A program made the translations under genes and the position numbers. A stretch of DNA of 60,000 bases from Hydractinia symbiolongicarpus (Eukaryota; Cnidaria; Hydrozoa; Anthoathecata; Hydractiniidae): contig NC_079886.1 in the NCBI RefSeq assembly GCF_029227915.1, positions 18,578,501-18,638,500 of the forward strand, written 5' to 3'. Below, piece by piece: positions 1 through 10,849 of the stretch. The first letter of the stretch is position 1. The number at the start of each line of letters is the position of its first letter. The notes under the pieces were generated by a model. The model ran no database searches. It was not told the DNA's origin and saw nothing but the letters and a program-made list of their open reading frames with translations.

Positions 1-1540
1 TGTTCCGACATCATCCCAAAAAAATTAATATATTTTCGTCTATGGTGTGAACAACTTAATCCCATTAAAATATGACGTCAAAACTCCGCCATTATACAAA
101 TGTCCAAATATGGTAAAAAACTAATAAACTTACTCATAACACATTACTCGAAGTGTTTTCTTAAATGTTACTGCTTTGATAAAGTTAAAGAATTGCGTAC
201 TTTATGTTGAATTAATTTTCCAACTAAACTTCCGAAGTTGCGTACGTTCCTTATATAACCCTCCTTGAACTTTCTTCTTAACTTTATCTTCTGCTCTTCA
301 ACGTTTATCTAAATTACATTCCTGGCTTAGTTGCGTTTTTCACTTACTACACTATACTTCACATCTGAAAGTCTAGTGTACTGTGTCTGGAATCAAACTT
401 TGTGACAAAAAAAACATCACTGGACATTTCACGCATAATAACAAACTATAAAAATTTAACTAAGCAATTAAAACTTGTTCCTTTTCAACATCACTAAAGG
501 CTAAAGAAATAAAAAATGTAAGCTTAGCTAGCTATGGCTACAATAGCTTAAATTTGTATTATACAGTTGAGACTACCAAAAAAAGATTATTTTATCCATA
601 GAGCCATCCTACTTAACTAATCTTCCTACGAGGATGTTACAAACTTCAGTTTTTGTCAAACGAAAGCTTGTGTCAGAGCAAATCCCTATTCAAATCAACC
701 AATAAACATAATTTTTCAGAGCAAACTCCGAATGAAAATCAACCAATGAGCTCCAAGCCTATCTTAAATGATGGCGGATTTAATTTATGTTTGTTCGGGT
801 GAGTGAGACGATTCGCGCTTATTATATGGATTGCCAGATGTTTACGTAATTAAAGAACAACAGAAGTACCCAATCTAACACTTCGGTCAGTATCTTCTGC
901 GAAGTACCATATTAACATCATAGTGACTCTACACAAAAGAGTTAATTGACGTTTTCAAAATTCCTACAATCTTTTATCTTGTTCTTCTTCCTGAGTAAAT
1001 ATTCCCATGGCCCTTTTACAACTGGTATATATTATTTTGGTTTGTCCGTTTAGAGTTCCGTATTTTTCAAGGCCATGACTGCTTACGAATGTTATTTTTC
1101 GTCTATCATTGGGTAAAGTGGTGTTTTAATGTCTCAGATCCGCGTTAAACGTCTTAGAGCAAATTTTTACGCATGCGCAATTAAAAGTTAACTCTCCGAA
1201 AGCAGCAATGTTAGAAACTATACCAAAACCAAAAAAACCCTGCTAAAATGCCGTATGGTTATGCTGCTTTCGATTGTAAAAACCATAATTTAATTAAAAA
1301 TAAATGAGGACTATTTAAGTTTCCAATTAACAACTCTGACTAGAACTGACTGAGACTCGCTATCTGAGGGTCTTCATTTACTCTTACAGAAGAAGTAACT
1401 TCTGCCTTCAGACAAATATATAGTCAAGATCTACCAGTATATAGTTTTAACCTATCTTTTAACTTATTGCAATAAATCAAAGATAATTTGATGCGATGAG
1501 TGTAGTAATATCCGTCTGTGTCATGTCTTTTATTTTAGTT
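1..1540. other. Gene-free AT-rich stretch
   Basis: No open frame with recognisable protein content and no clear inverted-repeat element was found. The sequence is AT-rich with short homopolymers. A fragment of a mobile element cannot be excluded by eye. Confidence 0.5.
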
Positions 1541-1547
1541 AGTAGTC

Positions 1548-1985
1548 GATAAGGCCCGTGGAAGAATCCACTGATGCAGAAGATTAGGTTGTTTTGCAGA
1601 TTTTGTTAACGTCAGCAGTGCATATACCAAAAAAATTGGCGAAATGTAGCTTATCTGCCGCCTGTAATGCGTACAGATTCAAACGTTGATAAAAATAATG
1701 CATAGGATCATGTGTTGGCAAACACATAAGGAGATATAAGTGTTTTAAAATTTTAAAATTTTGCTGATGTCAATAAAGTCCTCTACAGTACAAAAAAAAT
1801 TTTCTTTAGAAATTTACACCGGAAAATCCACTTAGGCAGGAGTACATTGGAAAAGAGAACTATAACCAGGACCCATCAATACACAATATTTTTTTCCTGA
1901 AATTTGTTGACACGTTGCTTCCAATGTGTAGAGCTTGAAACGCTAATCAAAATAATGCATAGAATCATGCACAACACCAGCAATA
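1548..1985 (+). repeat. Dispersed repeat family R1, copy A
   Basis: The copy opens with a variant of AGTCGATAAGGCCCGTGG, followed by a 'atccact..gcaga' block, a GTCAGCAGTGCA block, a 'cctgtaatg' block and a 'gttgataaaaataatgcatagga' type block. The same blocks recur in the same order near 6741, 7349 and 13757. This copy carries a second downstream module ending in GAGCTTGAAACGCTAATC. No coding capacity was seen. It is probably a non-autonomous element or SINE-like repeat; the class is not determined. Confidence 0.6.
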
Positions 1986-2139
1986 ATAATAAAGTCAGAA
2001 ATAACACATCTTAAATATCTACATCTTATAAAGGTACATCTTATTACATTTGATTCTGTTGAAAACCTTTAATATTTTAATCAGAAGTGTCAAAAATATC
2101 AAATTTATGTCTGGAAAATCATTTATTCGATTACATACT

Positions 2140-2880
2140 ATCCTGTTCCCCAAAAAAATATACACAAAATGTAAAAATTAACCGGTTAAGAACACAAAAT
2201 TTGTTATCGTAGTATGATGATCTGTAGTGACCTTTACCAACCATTTTAAACGGGAATGTCAAAAAAGAATAAAAAGTAAATTTTGAATGAACAAAGACGG
2301 TCCTTCTTCACAAATGTTTACACAAAATGTAAAACAGATCGCTTTTGAGAAGCACATCCAAATCAACAAAGATAAGTTCATTCAGCATGTTCTATATTGT
2401 CATTGCCCATATATCTTCCACAAAAAGGTTATAAAACACATCAATTTTTATTATCAACAAATACAGTTTAGTTTTCCCCAACAAAAGTTTATATAAATAC
2501 CAAATATGAAAAAGCCATTAGCTTACACAACAGCCTTCAGTGGAGTCCAAATCCACAAAAATATTTTCTTTCAGTATACTGCATGCATGTGGTCTTTTTC
2601 CCACAAAAGTTTACACAAAATTTTAAAAAACAGCAGTTTGCAACATAAACAAAAATGGGAGCAACCATACCATCCTCTGATAAATCAAAATAAAGTCATA
2701 AACCCTGTAAAAATAACCTGGCATTTTACATGTAGGCTGACAAAAGTTTAACAGGATGTCAGAAACAAAACAATAAAAAATAACTTAACACACACGCTTT
2801 AAATTCTGAAAAAAAGTTTTTCTACTTGTCATATTGCACGTGGTCCCCTTGTAAAGTTTACAAGAAATGTGAAAATAATT
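2140..2880. repeat. Degenerate repeats around a TTTACACAAAATGTAAAA motif
   Basis: Variants of the motif 'cacaaaagtttacacaaaatgtaaaa' recur at about 2160, 2315, 2475, 2600 and 2850 at irregular spacing. Short open frames here (2287-2496, 2506-2751) are low-complexity and Lys/Gln/His/Phe-rich, as expected of AT-rich repeat DNA, and are not called as genes. Confidence 0.4.
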
Positions 2881-2944
2881 AAGCTTTTATGGGCATAAAA
2901 ATACATCCTACTATCCTGCAAAAGTTCAAGCCTTTGAAATATTT

Positions 2945-3215
2945 TGTAGGTAGCTAGCTAGCTTGTTACATCATAATTCGTGTTTATAAAAGAAGAAAAA
3001 TTTGGAAGCTAAGGAAGCTAGCTATAGATAATTAAAAAAGAGGAATAAAAACAGAAGTCATGGGTTAAAGCTAGCCATGGGATGAAGGAGCTGGACTAGG
3101 AGGCTAAACATTAGCTAGCTAGCTAACAGTAGCTAAGACTCCCAGTTAAATATACTTAAATTGGGAGCACTTAGCTAAAACTAAAGCTAGCTATTTATGC
3201 TTAGTAAAACACATA
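2945..3215. repeat. GCTA-rich low-complexity stretch
   Basis: Runs of TAGCTAGC occur repeatedly (about 2950, 3013, 3110, 3130, 3185). Similar short GCTAGCTA runs are scattered elsewhere (11145, 14405, 16190, 43975), so this simple palindromic tetranucleotide is a feature of this genome rather than of one locus. Confidence 0.6.
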
Positions 3216-3831
3216 TAAAGAGAAGCAATAGTAATGTAAAATTAATAACATTATAGTTCAACAAAGTTTTTCGTTTGCTAGTCAGCCAGCAGCTTTATGT
3301 AGCGTTTTCATTTTGGACAATACATTAGTTATGTGCGTTCGGAGTGTGGTTTCTATAAGGAGTGATGCTCCGTATAGCTGACGGAGTTTGTTTTAGCTAT
3401 ACGGAGTGTGCCAACGAATGTTCTTTAAAGTGAAATATTGCAATATATGACGGGGCCCAAGTTACGTTTTTAAATGTGAGGGGACCAATTTTTAGCAGAA
3501 ATAGTAAGTAACGGCTAAAAAACCGACAAGGTTTTTAGTCGTTACTTACAATTTCCCACCATGGTTTCATTCTAGAACCTCTATAACGGCATCTGTGGCG
3601 ATTTCAGGGACTTGTTTTTAGCGAAGAAGTGACAACAATAAGTATATAAAAGGGATTAAAAAATGTTTTACTTGATTGCCTAAATTTTTGGTCACCAGTC
3701 AAAGAAGAAACAATGGTTAAAGAATCTTAGAAATCTAAAGAAAGCAAAATTTCTTTAAATAGTATCTTGATGCTTTTGTTCAGAGATTACAAATCGTGAT
3801 CCGAAAATTTACCAAAAAATGTTTGTAGAAA

Positions 3832-4160
3832 CCAAGAAGATCTTCTTTAATCTGTAAATCGTCAGAGACGATTCTTAAGCATATAGATAGTTGCTCGTGG
3901 TTGCTGATGTCAGTGTATTCATCAGCCATTATCGCGAAAAACTTATTCTCTCGGATGGCTCAGCTTTCCACGAACAACATTGCCATCAAATCCAAAAGTT
4001 CATTTTGAATTTCGTTGTGGGTGTACTTTAACCTTGACTTTTGTAATGTTGAAAGAATGGAAGACTCTTTAGTTCCAAGTAACATTAAAAGCTGTGTGAA
4101 GTTATCATTTCCTGGGCTTCTTTGCATGGCGGTTATGGGAAAATAAAAAAAAGTTTTCAT
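3832..4160 (-). pseudogene. hAT-family transposase fragment (DUF4371-like)
   Basis: On the minus strand an open stretch ending near 3960 contains the order NFTQLL, YTHNEIQNEL and LDLMA. After an interruption around 3955 the same strand reads FFAIMADEYTDISNHEQL then SICLRIVSDD and EDLLGFY. The core ADE-x-TDISN-x-EQL is the signature of the DUF4371 region found in hAT-type transposases and their domesticated zinc-finger MYM relatives. The zinc finger, the rest of the RNase H-like fold and the C-terminal dimerisation region are missing, so this is a dead fragment. It sits between the CGTTCGGAG/CATTCGGAG inverted ends, which fits a decayed autonomous copy. Confidence 0.7.
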
Positions 4161-4369
4161 TTTTATAGCATCAATCGCAAAAATCTTTTCAATATATTAT
4201 TTAAATTGGCATTTCTAATAAAATGAAGTTTACAAGGGATTTGGAGTCCTTTCCCATCGCCAAGCAAACAACGGTAAAAGATTTTTATAAAAAGTTGTAG
4301 TAAAGTTGTAAAAAAGTTATATTAGCATAAAACCTGTAAACGTTTATTAAAATTTTTGTTTTTTCTGAA

Positions 4370-4452
4370 CTTCCGATAATCCGAACATTTTCAATAACAA
4401 ATTCGAACAAATAATTTAGTCCCTTATGTTCGAATTAACGGACGTCTACTGT
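4370..4452. repeat. Solo end of a pogo/Tigger-like element
   Basis: 'GTTCGAATTAACGGACGTCT' running into ACTGTA, preceded by 'tagtccctta', resembles a terminal inverted repeat of pogo/Tigger-type elements (compare 41215-41644). No matching CAGT-start end was seen nearby, so it is a truncated or solo end, lying inside the hAT-like element. Confidence 0.4.
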
Positions 4453-4699
4453 ACTCTTAAAGCTGTCTGCGCCGCTCGCAGCTTTTTTTGTACTAAATAT
4501 TTCCATCTATACAGGGTAAACATGTCGGTATACGAAGTTATACTCCGTATACGCATGCCTATACGGAGCCGTACTCCGTATAGTTGCACCCTCCGAATGG
4601 AACAGTTTCGCGCCAGGGCATTATTAATTATGCAACAAAACGTGAACAAATATGGCTACGTACGCGGTAAAATATAAAAATTTAAGAACTTCAGGCTTT

Positions 4700-5620
4700 T
4701 AAAGAGGCTACGGAACGGCTGTTGGTTTTCGATATTAGTGACTTACACGAAAGTCGAGCAATTTCTCCGGCATGTATGTAATTTATGTATGTAACAGACT
4801 CGAACATATAGATATATCTAGAAATCTTATCTTCTTCAGCCTTGGCCATGTTTTTATCCAGAACTAGTCTCACTGAAATATTTCTTTGAATATACTTTTT
4901 TAAAAAAAAATAAACCAGAGAGCAAAGTGCGCGGGTCTGTTCATTGCGCAAAACGCGTTTGTCGGATTTTTAATATGTGAGCATTTTAACCGGTTCGTAG
5001 CCCCTTAAGTGGCTTTTCCTGCAAAATGTGAGTCTGCTTGCTTCAGTGACATAAAAACCAAACGTCTAAAAATATCAAAGTTCTTACTATTTGTGATTCC
5101 AAATCCACTTCAAACTCTAGCCTTTATTTTCTACTTCTAACTTTACTTTACTTCTAGCTCCACTTCTTACTTTCAACTTCACTTTTCTACTTTTCTACTT
5201 TCTACTTCTTTACTTGGACTTTTTTCTTTTTAAATATGCTTTTTTGAACCACTTATTTCACTTTTTTCAGCATCGTTCTTTTGTGTTTTTTTTTTGGTGG
5301 CGAAAGGACACCATTTTTCGAAACTCAGCCGTTAAATTTATTTCAGCAAATCAAATTGAGTCTACAATGGGAAAACGTTACAAAAAGTTCTAATACGTTA
5401 AATTTAATATAAACAAACAAAAAATAGAAGAGAGATAAAATAAAAAATATAGCAATGCCATTATACTTTCAAGTCAGGAGACTCATAGAAGACAAAAAAG
5501 TCTTATAATTGAGAACCTGCGGGATCTACGCTATGCATAGTTCACGAGCTTGTCGAAGAGAAATGTTAACTTTTGGCTCCATTTATAACAGCTGACGTAT
5601 TATATTCTTCTTCTATGTAT
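4700..5620. other. Gene-free stretch with pyrimidine-rich tract
   Basis: No credible gene. From about 5095 to 5300 the plus strand is a run of CTTCTACTTT-type pyrimidine-rich repeats (ACTTCT, TCTACTTT). The rest is AT-rich DNA with no visible structure. Confidence 0.5.
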
Positions 5621-6600
5621 TTATATGTATTTAGTCCTTTTTATATTTAGCGAACGTTTGTTTAAATCAAACCAGTCCTTTAATTTCGCTAGTTTTGTGT
5701 TCATCGTGGCAAAAAGTGTTTCCATGTTATTATGCGAGTAAAATATATTAGTATCGTCCGCGAACATAATCGGCTGGAGTATATAGGAGAAATTTATTAG
5801 GTCGTGTACGTATATTAAGAACAAAAGTTGACCAAGTATGGAGCCCTGAGGAACTCCGCATTTGATTGCTAGTTTGCTTGTTTTTATTTTGTCGTCAAAA
5901 CTGACATATAGTTGTCGATTACACAAGAAAGTTTTAAACCAATCAAAGTCAGATCTATTGATACCATTCAATTTTCCCAGTAATATATCGTGATTAACAG
6001 TGTTAAATGCTTTAGACAGGTCAATGAAGATTCCTAAATTATACTGACCATTCTCAAACGAGTTTTGTATGTCATCAGTAAGTTGCATTATTGCATGCTT
6101 GTTTCTAAATCCAAACTGTTTTTCGTAAAATATTGCGTGTTCAGTAAAATAATAAAATAAACTGTTATACATTATTTTTTCTAAATTTTTTGAAAATATT
6201 GGCAAAATAAAAATTAGCCAATAGTTTGATAATATCTCAGTGTCACCTGATTTAAAAATTGGTGTCACTTTTGCAACTTTTAATTTGTTAGGAAATACAC
6301 CCTGTGATATTGACTTACTGAAAATGTTGTGAATTACATGTCTTATTGCTGAAAATGTGTCTACTACGACATTACTGCAAATATTGTCGTTTTAAGCTGT
6401 TAAAAGCTGTATCTAATTCATTTATTGCTAACGGGTAATTGATATGTTTAAATTTACATTTAGGCAAATATGTCGTATAGTTTTTAATGTTTCTAATATT
6501 TGCTGCTAGACTAGGTCCTACGTTAACAAAGAAATCGTTAAATGCATTAGCAATTTCATTTTCATTTTCTATTACAATTTCACTCCTATTGACTTTTTTT
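5621..6600 (-). pseudogene. Non-LTR retrotransposon reverse transcriptase, decayed
   Basis: The minus strand from 6268 down to 5621 is open for 215 codons and contains the reverse-transcriptase landmarks in order: TPIFKSGD near the start, FGFRNKHAIMQ, GIFIDLSKAFNTVNHDIL (catalytic Asp block), GVPQGSILGQLLF, and MFADDTNIF (the second catalytic Asp pair). Upstream (6270-6600) the reading continues in shifted frames with NAFNDFFVNVGPSLA, the usual linker before the domain, so frameshifts and stops disrupt it. The motif style fits the CR1/jockey-like non-LTR group. No endonuclease or intact 5' part is visible, and the 3' end stops abruptly. The first codon of the open stretch is GTG, so it is not a real start. 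Confidence 0.85.
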
Positions 6601-6649
6601 AGAAAACGGATGTAAACAAAGTAAACCCGCTAGCAAAATGGCCATCTTT

Positions 6650-7060
6650 TTTTCGGCGACTTCAAAGAGAATTTCGGCATCAAAGGAAAATGACTATATC
6701 CACTAGGACCGTCACAAACACTCCGTATTATTATATACGACTAGTCGACAAGATCCGCGGAAAAATCCACTCGGGCAGAAACATAATGAAAAAAGTAAGT
6801 TGTTTTTACGTCTTTTGTCAGCAACTCATCCACAAAAAAATATTGAAACCTTGTTTTTACGTTGCCTCTATTGTGTAGAGCTTGAAACGCTGTTCAAGAA
6901 AATGTATATCAGCGTTTCAAGCTCAAATTTCTGAAATAATTTTTTTTGCACATTTGTGAAGCTTTGCTGACGTGATCAAAATATTTGCTTAGTCGTTGCC
7001 TCTATCATGTAGAGCTTGAAACGCTGATATACGTTTTATTGAATAGCGCTTCAAAATTAC
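6650..7060 (+). repeat. Dispersed repeat family R1, copy B
   Basis: It contains 'ttcggcgacttcaaa', 'ccgtattattata', GACTAGTCGACAAGATCCGC and 'atccactcgggcag' in the same order as copy C. It includes a 15-bp perfect inverted repeat, GAGCTTGAAACGCTG...CAGCGTTTCAAGCTC (about 6878-6925), so a transcript would fold into a hairpin. Confidence 0.6.
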
Positions 7061-7254
7061 CCAAATTGGTCTCAGGTGGTCCTTAGTTACCCACACCATC
7101 AAAATGACTGACGTCACTACCTCGTTTTCAAGTTATTTGGCCTCAAAGTTTTAGGTGCACTGTTAATGGCTTCATTAATTTAAAGTAAGGTATTGACGTT
7201 AAGGCAGTGATATTGACGTCGCGCCGTAATTTCAGACAATTTACCTTTTGAGAC

Positions 7255-7640
7255 ATGCATTTTTCGGCTACATCAAAAGAAAATGAACACATCCACTTCG
7301 TCTGTTACAGACACACAGACACTCATACATCTCCGTATTATTATAGAGACTAGTCGATAAAGCCCGTGGAGAAACCCACTCAGACAAAAGGTCAATGAAA
7401 GAAAAGTTGTTTTAGATGTTTTGCTGACGTCAGCAGTGCAGTGCCGTGCAGATAAAAATTCGCGAAATTTGTTTATTTTTTGCCTGTAATGAGTGGAGGT
7501 TGAAACGTTGGTCAAAATAACGTACAGGATAATATGTTCTCGACAAACGCCTAAGGAGATATTTTTTGGAATTTGTATACCTGTTGCCTCCATCGCAGAG
7601 ATCTTGAAACACTGATCAAAAAAATGTACTTTTGATGACG
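7255..7640 (+). repeat. Dispersed repeat family R1, copy C
   Basis: Begins 'tttttcggctacatcaaa', then 'ccgtattattata', GACTAGTCGATAAAGCCCGT, 'GACGTCAGCAGTGCA', 'gcctgtaatg', 'ttgaaacgttggtcaaaata' and 'cgacaaacgcctaaggaga'. The block order matches copies A, B and D. A 141-codon minus-strand open frame here is explained by the repeat and has no recognisable domain. Confidence 0.65.
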
Positions 7641-7699
7641 TCATCAACCCGTCCATTCCGAAACGGATTCGGGGACCCAGGTTTGGGAAAATTACCAAA

Positions 7700-10525
7700 A
7701 TTGGTCCTAGGTGGTCCAGACGAAAATTTCCTCAGCAAGACCTTATTTTAAATCCAAGATTTAGCACCAGACGATCAGTGCCAGAGACACCACCAAGAGC
7801 CGGTTGGTTCAGATTACATTTTGCCGGCAAGCCAGCGAGGTGTTTACAACGTTCTCAAATTTCATTGCCTTTGAAATATGGCCCACGCAAAAGAAACGTT
7901 TCGGAAGTACAGGAAATGTATAAAAGAAACGCGTCAAATGCGAAGCGTTGCGGCTTGGTGCATAGCTTGATGCTGTTTTGCGACACAAAACGCGAGTTTT
8001 AAACATGGAACAACGAACAACGTGGAATATGTGTTGGAGAAAAAATATATATAAAAACGCACCGAGTAATGTGTATACCGCTCACCAGATTGCTCCTCTA
8101 AACATATAATTTAATGAAAGATATTTGGTCTCTCTGGTCATCAGGAGGTCACATTGAAAATGTTAAGTGGTGCCATGGCACCATGACACCAGCGCTAGAT
8201 CCGCTCCTGAAGGCTGAGTAGATTTTCAGTGTGTTTTACTTGTTATGTGGTGGTATTTGATGTAAGTTGTGAATTGCATGGGTTGTTTCTTCTGGTGTAT
8301 GCATTGTATATGGTTATCTTCGATTTGTTTTTAATTTCTCATTCTTCGCTTGCAAATGCATACAACGCTGCTAAGAAGCTAGTTTATAAGAAGCAGGTGA
8401 TTTTAATAAGAATGAAAAACATCTTGACATCATAGATAAGAAGAACAAAATAATAAAGTGTAGAGTAGCAAACAATATCAAACAGTTCTTCATATTTTTT
8501 ACTAGTATACATGTATGATTGTACAATAGGAACACTCATTTCTTTTAATTCTAGAACTATTTATTCTATTCTGTATATCTGACCATATATTTCACTATTT
8601 TTCAAAAGAACAGCAATATTGAGGCTAAAAAAGTGCAAAAAATCAGTACATTCTGCTTTAGCTAAAATTTAGATGTTTTTCTAAAAAAAACATGTCAGAA
8701 TTTGTTTTGCGGCCAAACAAATAACTCCAGCTTTCTTGGTATTAAGGAAAGAAATAACTCCAGCTTTCCTGGTATTAAGATTGGTATTAATCTTGCAAAA
8801 ATCCGTGCATCAGTTTGTACTGTTTCATTTAAAGTTTTCATTTATGAATTGTCATCTCTGAGCTTATATCTTACACGTCAGGTTAGATTGTGCGGTTTTT
8901 AAATTCTTTTGAAATAATCTTTTTGATTTCCGCCGACCGTACGCGAGGCAGAATCTGTAAAATCGCCTAGAGGGATATAGAGAGAGGCAGCGCAGCTAGG
9001 CTGTTACGTATGGGATTGTGATATATAGGCTTAAATCATTTGCGCGTCATTTTTATTATTATTTTTTTTTGACTAGCCAATGGAAAAGCTTAATTTCGTT
9101 TTCAACTAATAAGAATACAGATTGTAAATAATTTGGTCTTCACGATTTTCTAGTATTCTACGTTCCTTGAGCGAATCATAGCCGCTTTAGACTATGACCG
9201 AAAACACTTTAAATTATGGTTGAATTGAATCGTCCTTTGCCTGTGTGTAATTTCTTCAGGGTTAGCTTGTTAATAGGAATTCCAGAGTAGATAGATGTGC
9301 ATATTTTACATGGCTAGCCTCACAAATAACGAGGGATATACCCTGTCTATAAGTTTCCAGGAGGGCCATGGTTTAGATGAAGAGTCTTAGAGTATTTAAT
9401 GCTCATTTTGAGCTACGCAGACCCAACAAGACGTATGATATACGCAAACAACCTCGCGAATAAAGTTTACACAAAGGTGTTTATCAAATTGTAATTTTGA
9501 TTACGAAGTTAGACACGACATATTTTGCTATTCAGATAGACAATAATATTTGTTACGCACTACGCAGTTATTTTTAAATTGAGATTTTCTTGAACGGAAA
9601 ATTCCTCGAAATTTCAATTTTCGTTGGGTCAGTCTGGAGTAAACAGACTGACAGGAAGAAGAAAGACCACAAGCTCCACCTAAAATTTTCAAAATTCAGT
9701 AATTCAGTAACAAAAGAAAAAGCAAAATAAAGAAAAATAATATACGATCTTAATTTTTCGAAAAAGGAAGTAGCTGTAGTTAAAAAAATATATTACCAGA
9801 ACTGTCACAAACAGCAAACTTTGTTAAAAAGAATCCTGTGCACTTATAGCGCGGAGAAAAATAACAAGGAGGATATCGGAAAATTTACGTTTTTTCGAGG
9901 TGTTTCCGAAATCATATTTCACTAGAAAAGAATTTCGTTCTCGTCATTATTTATATATGGTGGAGCATCTTCGTTTTTCTCTTGCGTATTTCTGTGGAAA
10001 TTTTATTTTTTGCAGACTACTTTGCAGACATTTGGGGAGGCTATAACTCTGCCTACATTCACTTTGGAAAACTTTGGTGGAAACACCTTTACTTTACCAG
10101 TTAAAGCTTTTCAACACTAATCTTTTTAAAAAATACACAAGATGCAGGCGCTGCTTAAACTATCTCGTTATTAAAAATCCACAACTATGAAACATCGAAA
10201 ATGCGACCCAATTCTACAATTTCTGCTAACAAAAAATACAGCCTATCATTCATGGTTGAAAGTCACGCGATTGAACCGTTATGGTCTTAAACCGCATTTA
10301 GTTGACAAAAAATTACCATTTTGATGTCACTATTATGTTCAGCATAATTTGTTTTGTAACTGTGCCAAATTGAAACGTCATTTAGATGACTTCCAAGTAC
10401 TTAGAGAGTTTAGGTACGAAGTTTAATTCTGTGACGTTGCAATTGACCATTTGGTTAGTTAATTACGAGTTGGAAACACATCCTCACAGGCAAGATATTA
10501 AAAAAAAGAGTAAAAATAGTTACAA
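7700..10525. other. Gene-free stretch with small repeats
   Basis: No gene was recognised. A 31-bp direct duplication ('aataactccagctttc..tggtattaag') lies at about 8719-8780. Short inverted ends CAGACCCAAC (about 9419) and GTTGGGTCAGTCTG (about 9623) may bound a 220-bp MITE. The remaining open frames are short and compositionally ordinary. Confidence 0.45.
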
Positions 10526-10527
10526 AG

Positions 10528-10837
10528 ATGAGATTCGAACACACGACTACTCAAGTGTCAGTGCAAAGAGAGGCAAAAATTTCCATTTTTGTAGGACACA
10601 TTTGCGTTTTAATACAAGCTCACAAGCTTGTAATTAGAGTCTGCGCTCTACTAGACAACTCCCTGCAACATCCAACGGCCCACACAGTGTGCCATCTTCC
10701 CAATTTCCCTTACATTGTTTGGGTTAACCCGGGGATATGGTGACATTCACTTGCCCATATTGAATCGCAGCCAAGGAGAATCGAATCCCAGTCTCCCGCA
10801 CAAAGTGCGAGAGTTATAACAACTAATCTACAGCGCC
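10528..10837 (-). repeat. tRNA-derived SINE sequences
   Basis: The minus strand of 10769-10837 resembles a tRNA. It has a box-A-like GTAGATTAGTTG, a 9-bp hairpin CTCTCGCAC/GTGCGGGAG with a TTT loop (one wobble pair), and a box-B-like GGGATTCGATTC with a foldable T arm. Acceptor pairing is poor. A second box-B-like GTTCGAATCTC lies on the minus strand near 10530-10540. Internal pol III-type boxes without a proper tRNA fold point to a tRNA-derived SINE rather than a functional tRNA. Confidence 0.5.
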
Positions 10838-10849
10838 AGTTTATGTTAT

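Larger units (their letters stand above)
3336..4599 (-). mobile_element. hAT-like DNA transposon, decayed, with inverted ends
   Basis: The left end starts CGTTCGGAGTGTGG and continues to GCTCCGTATAG. The reverse complement of the right end starts CATTCGGAGGGTGC and also continues to GCTCCGTATAG, giving imperfect terminal inverted repeats of about 45 bp. The interior carries a minus-strand transposase relic (3832-4160) and, near 4440, one end of a pogo/Tigger-like element. No target-site duplication was recognised. Pairing the ends as one element is inference from their similarity and from the transposase relic between them. Confidence 0.55.

Noticed and set aside
3642-3655. TATATAAAAG-like promoter
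   Set aside because: It lies inside the decayed transposon with no gene downstream.
4426-4677. Overlapping open frames on both strands (4426-4677 and 4446-4649)
   Set aside because: They translate the palindromic CTCCGTATA-rich end of the hAT-like element.
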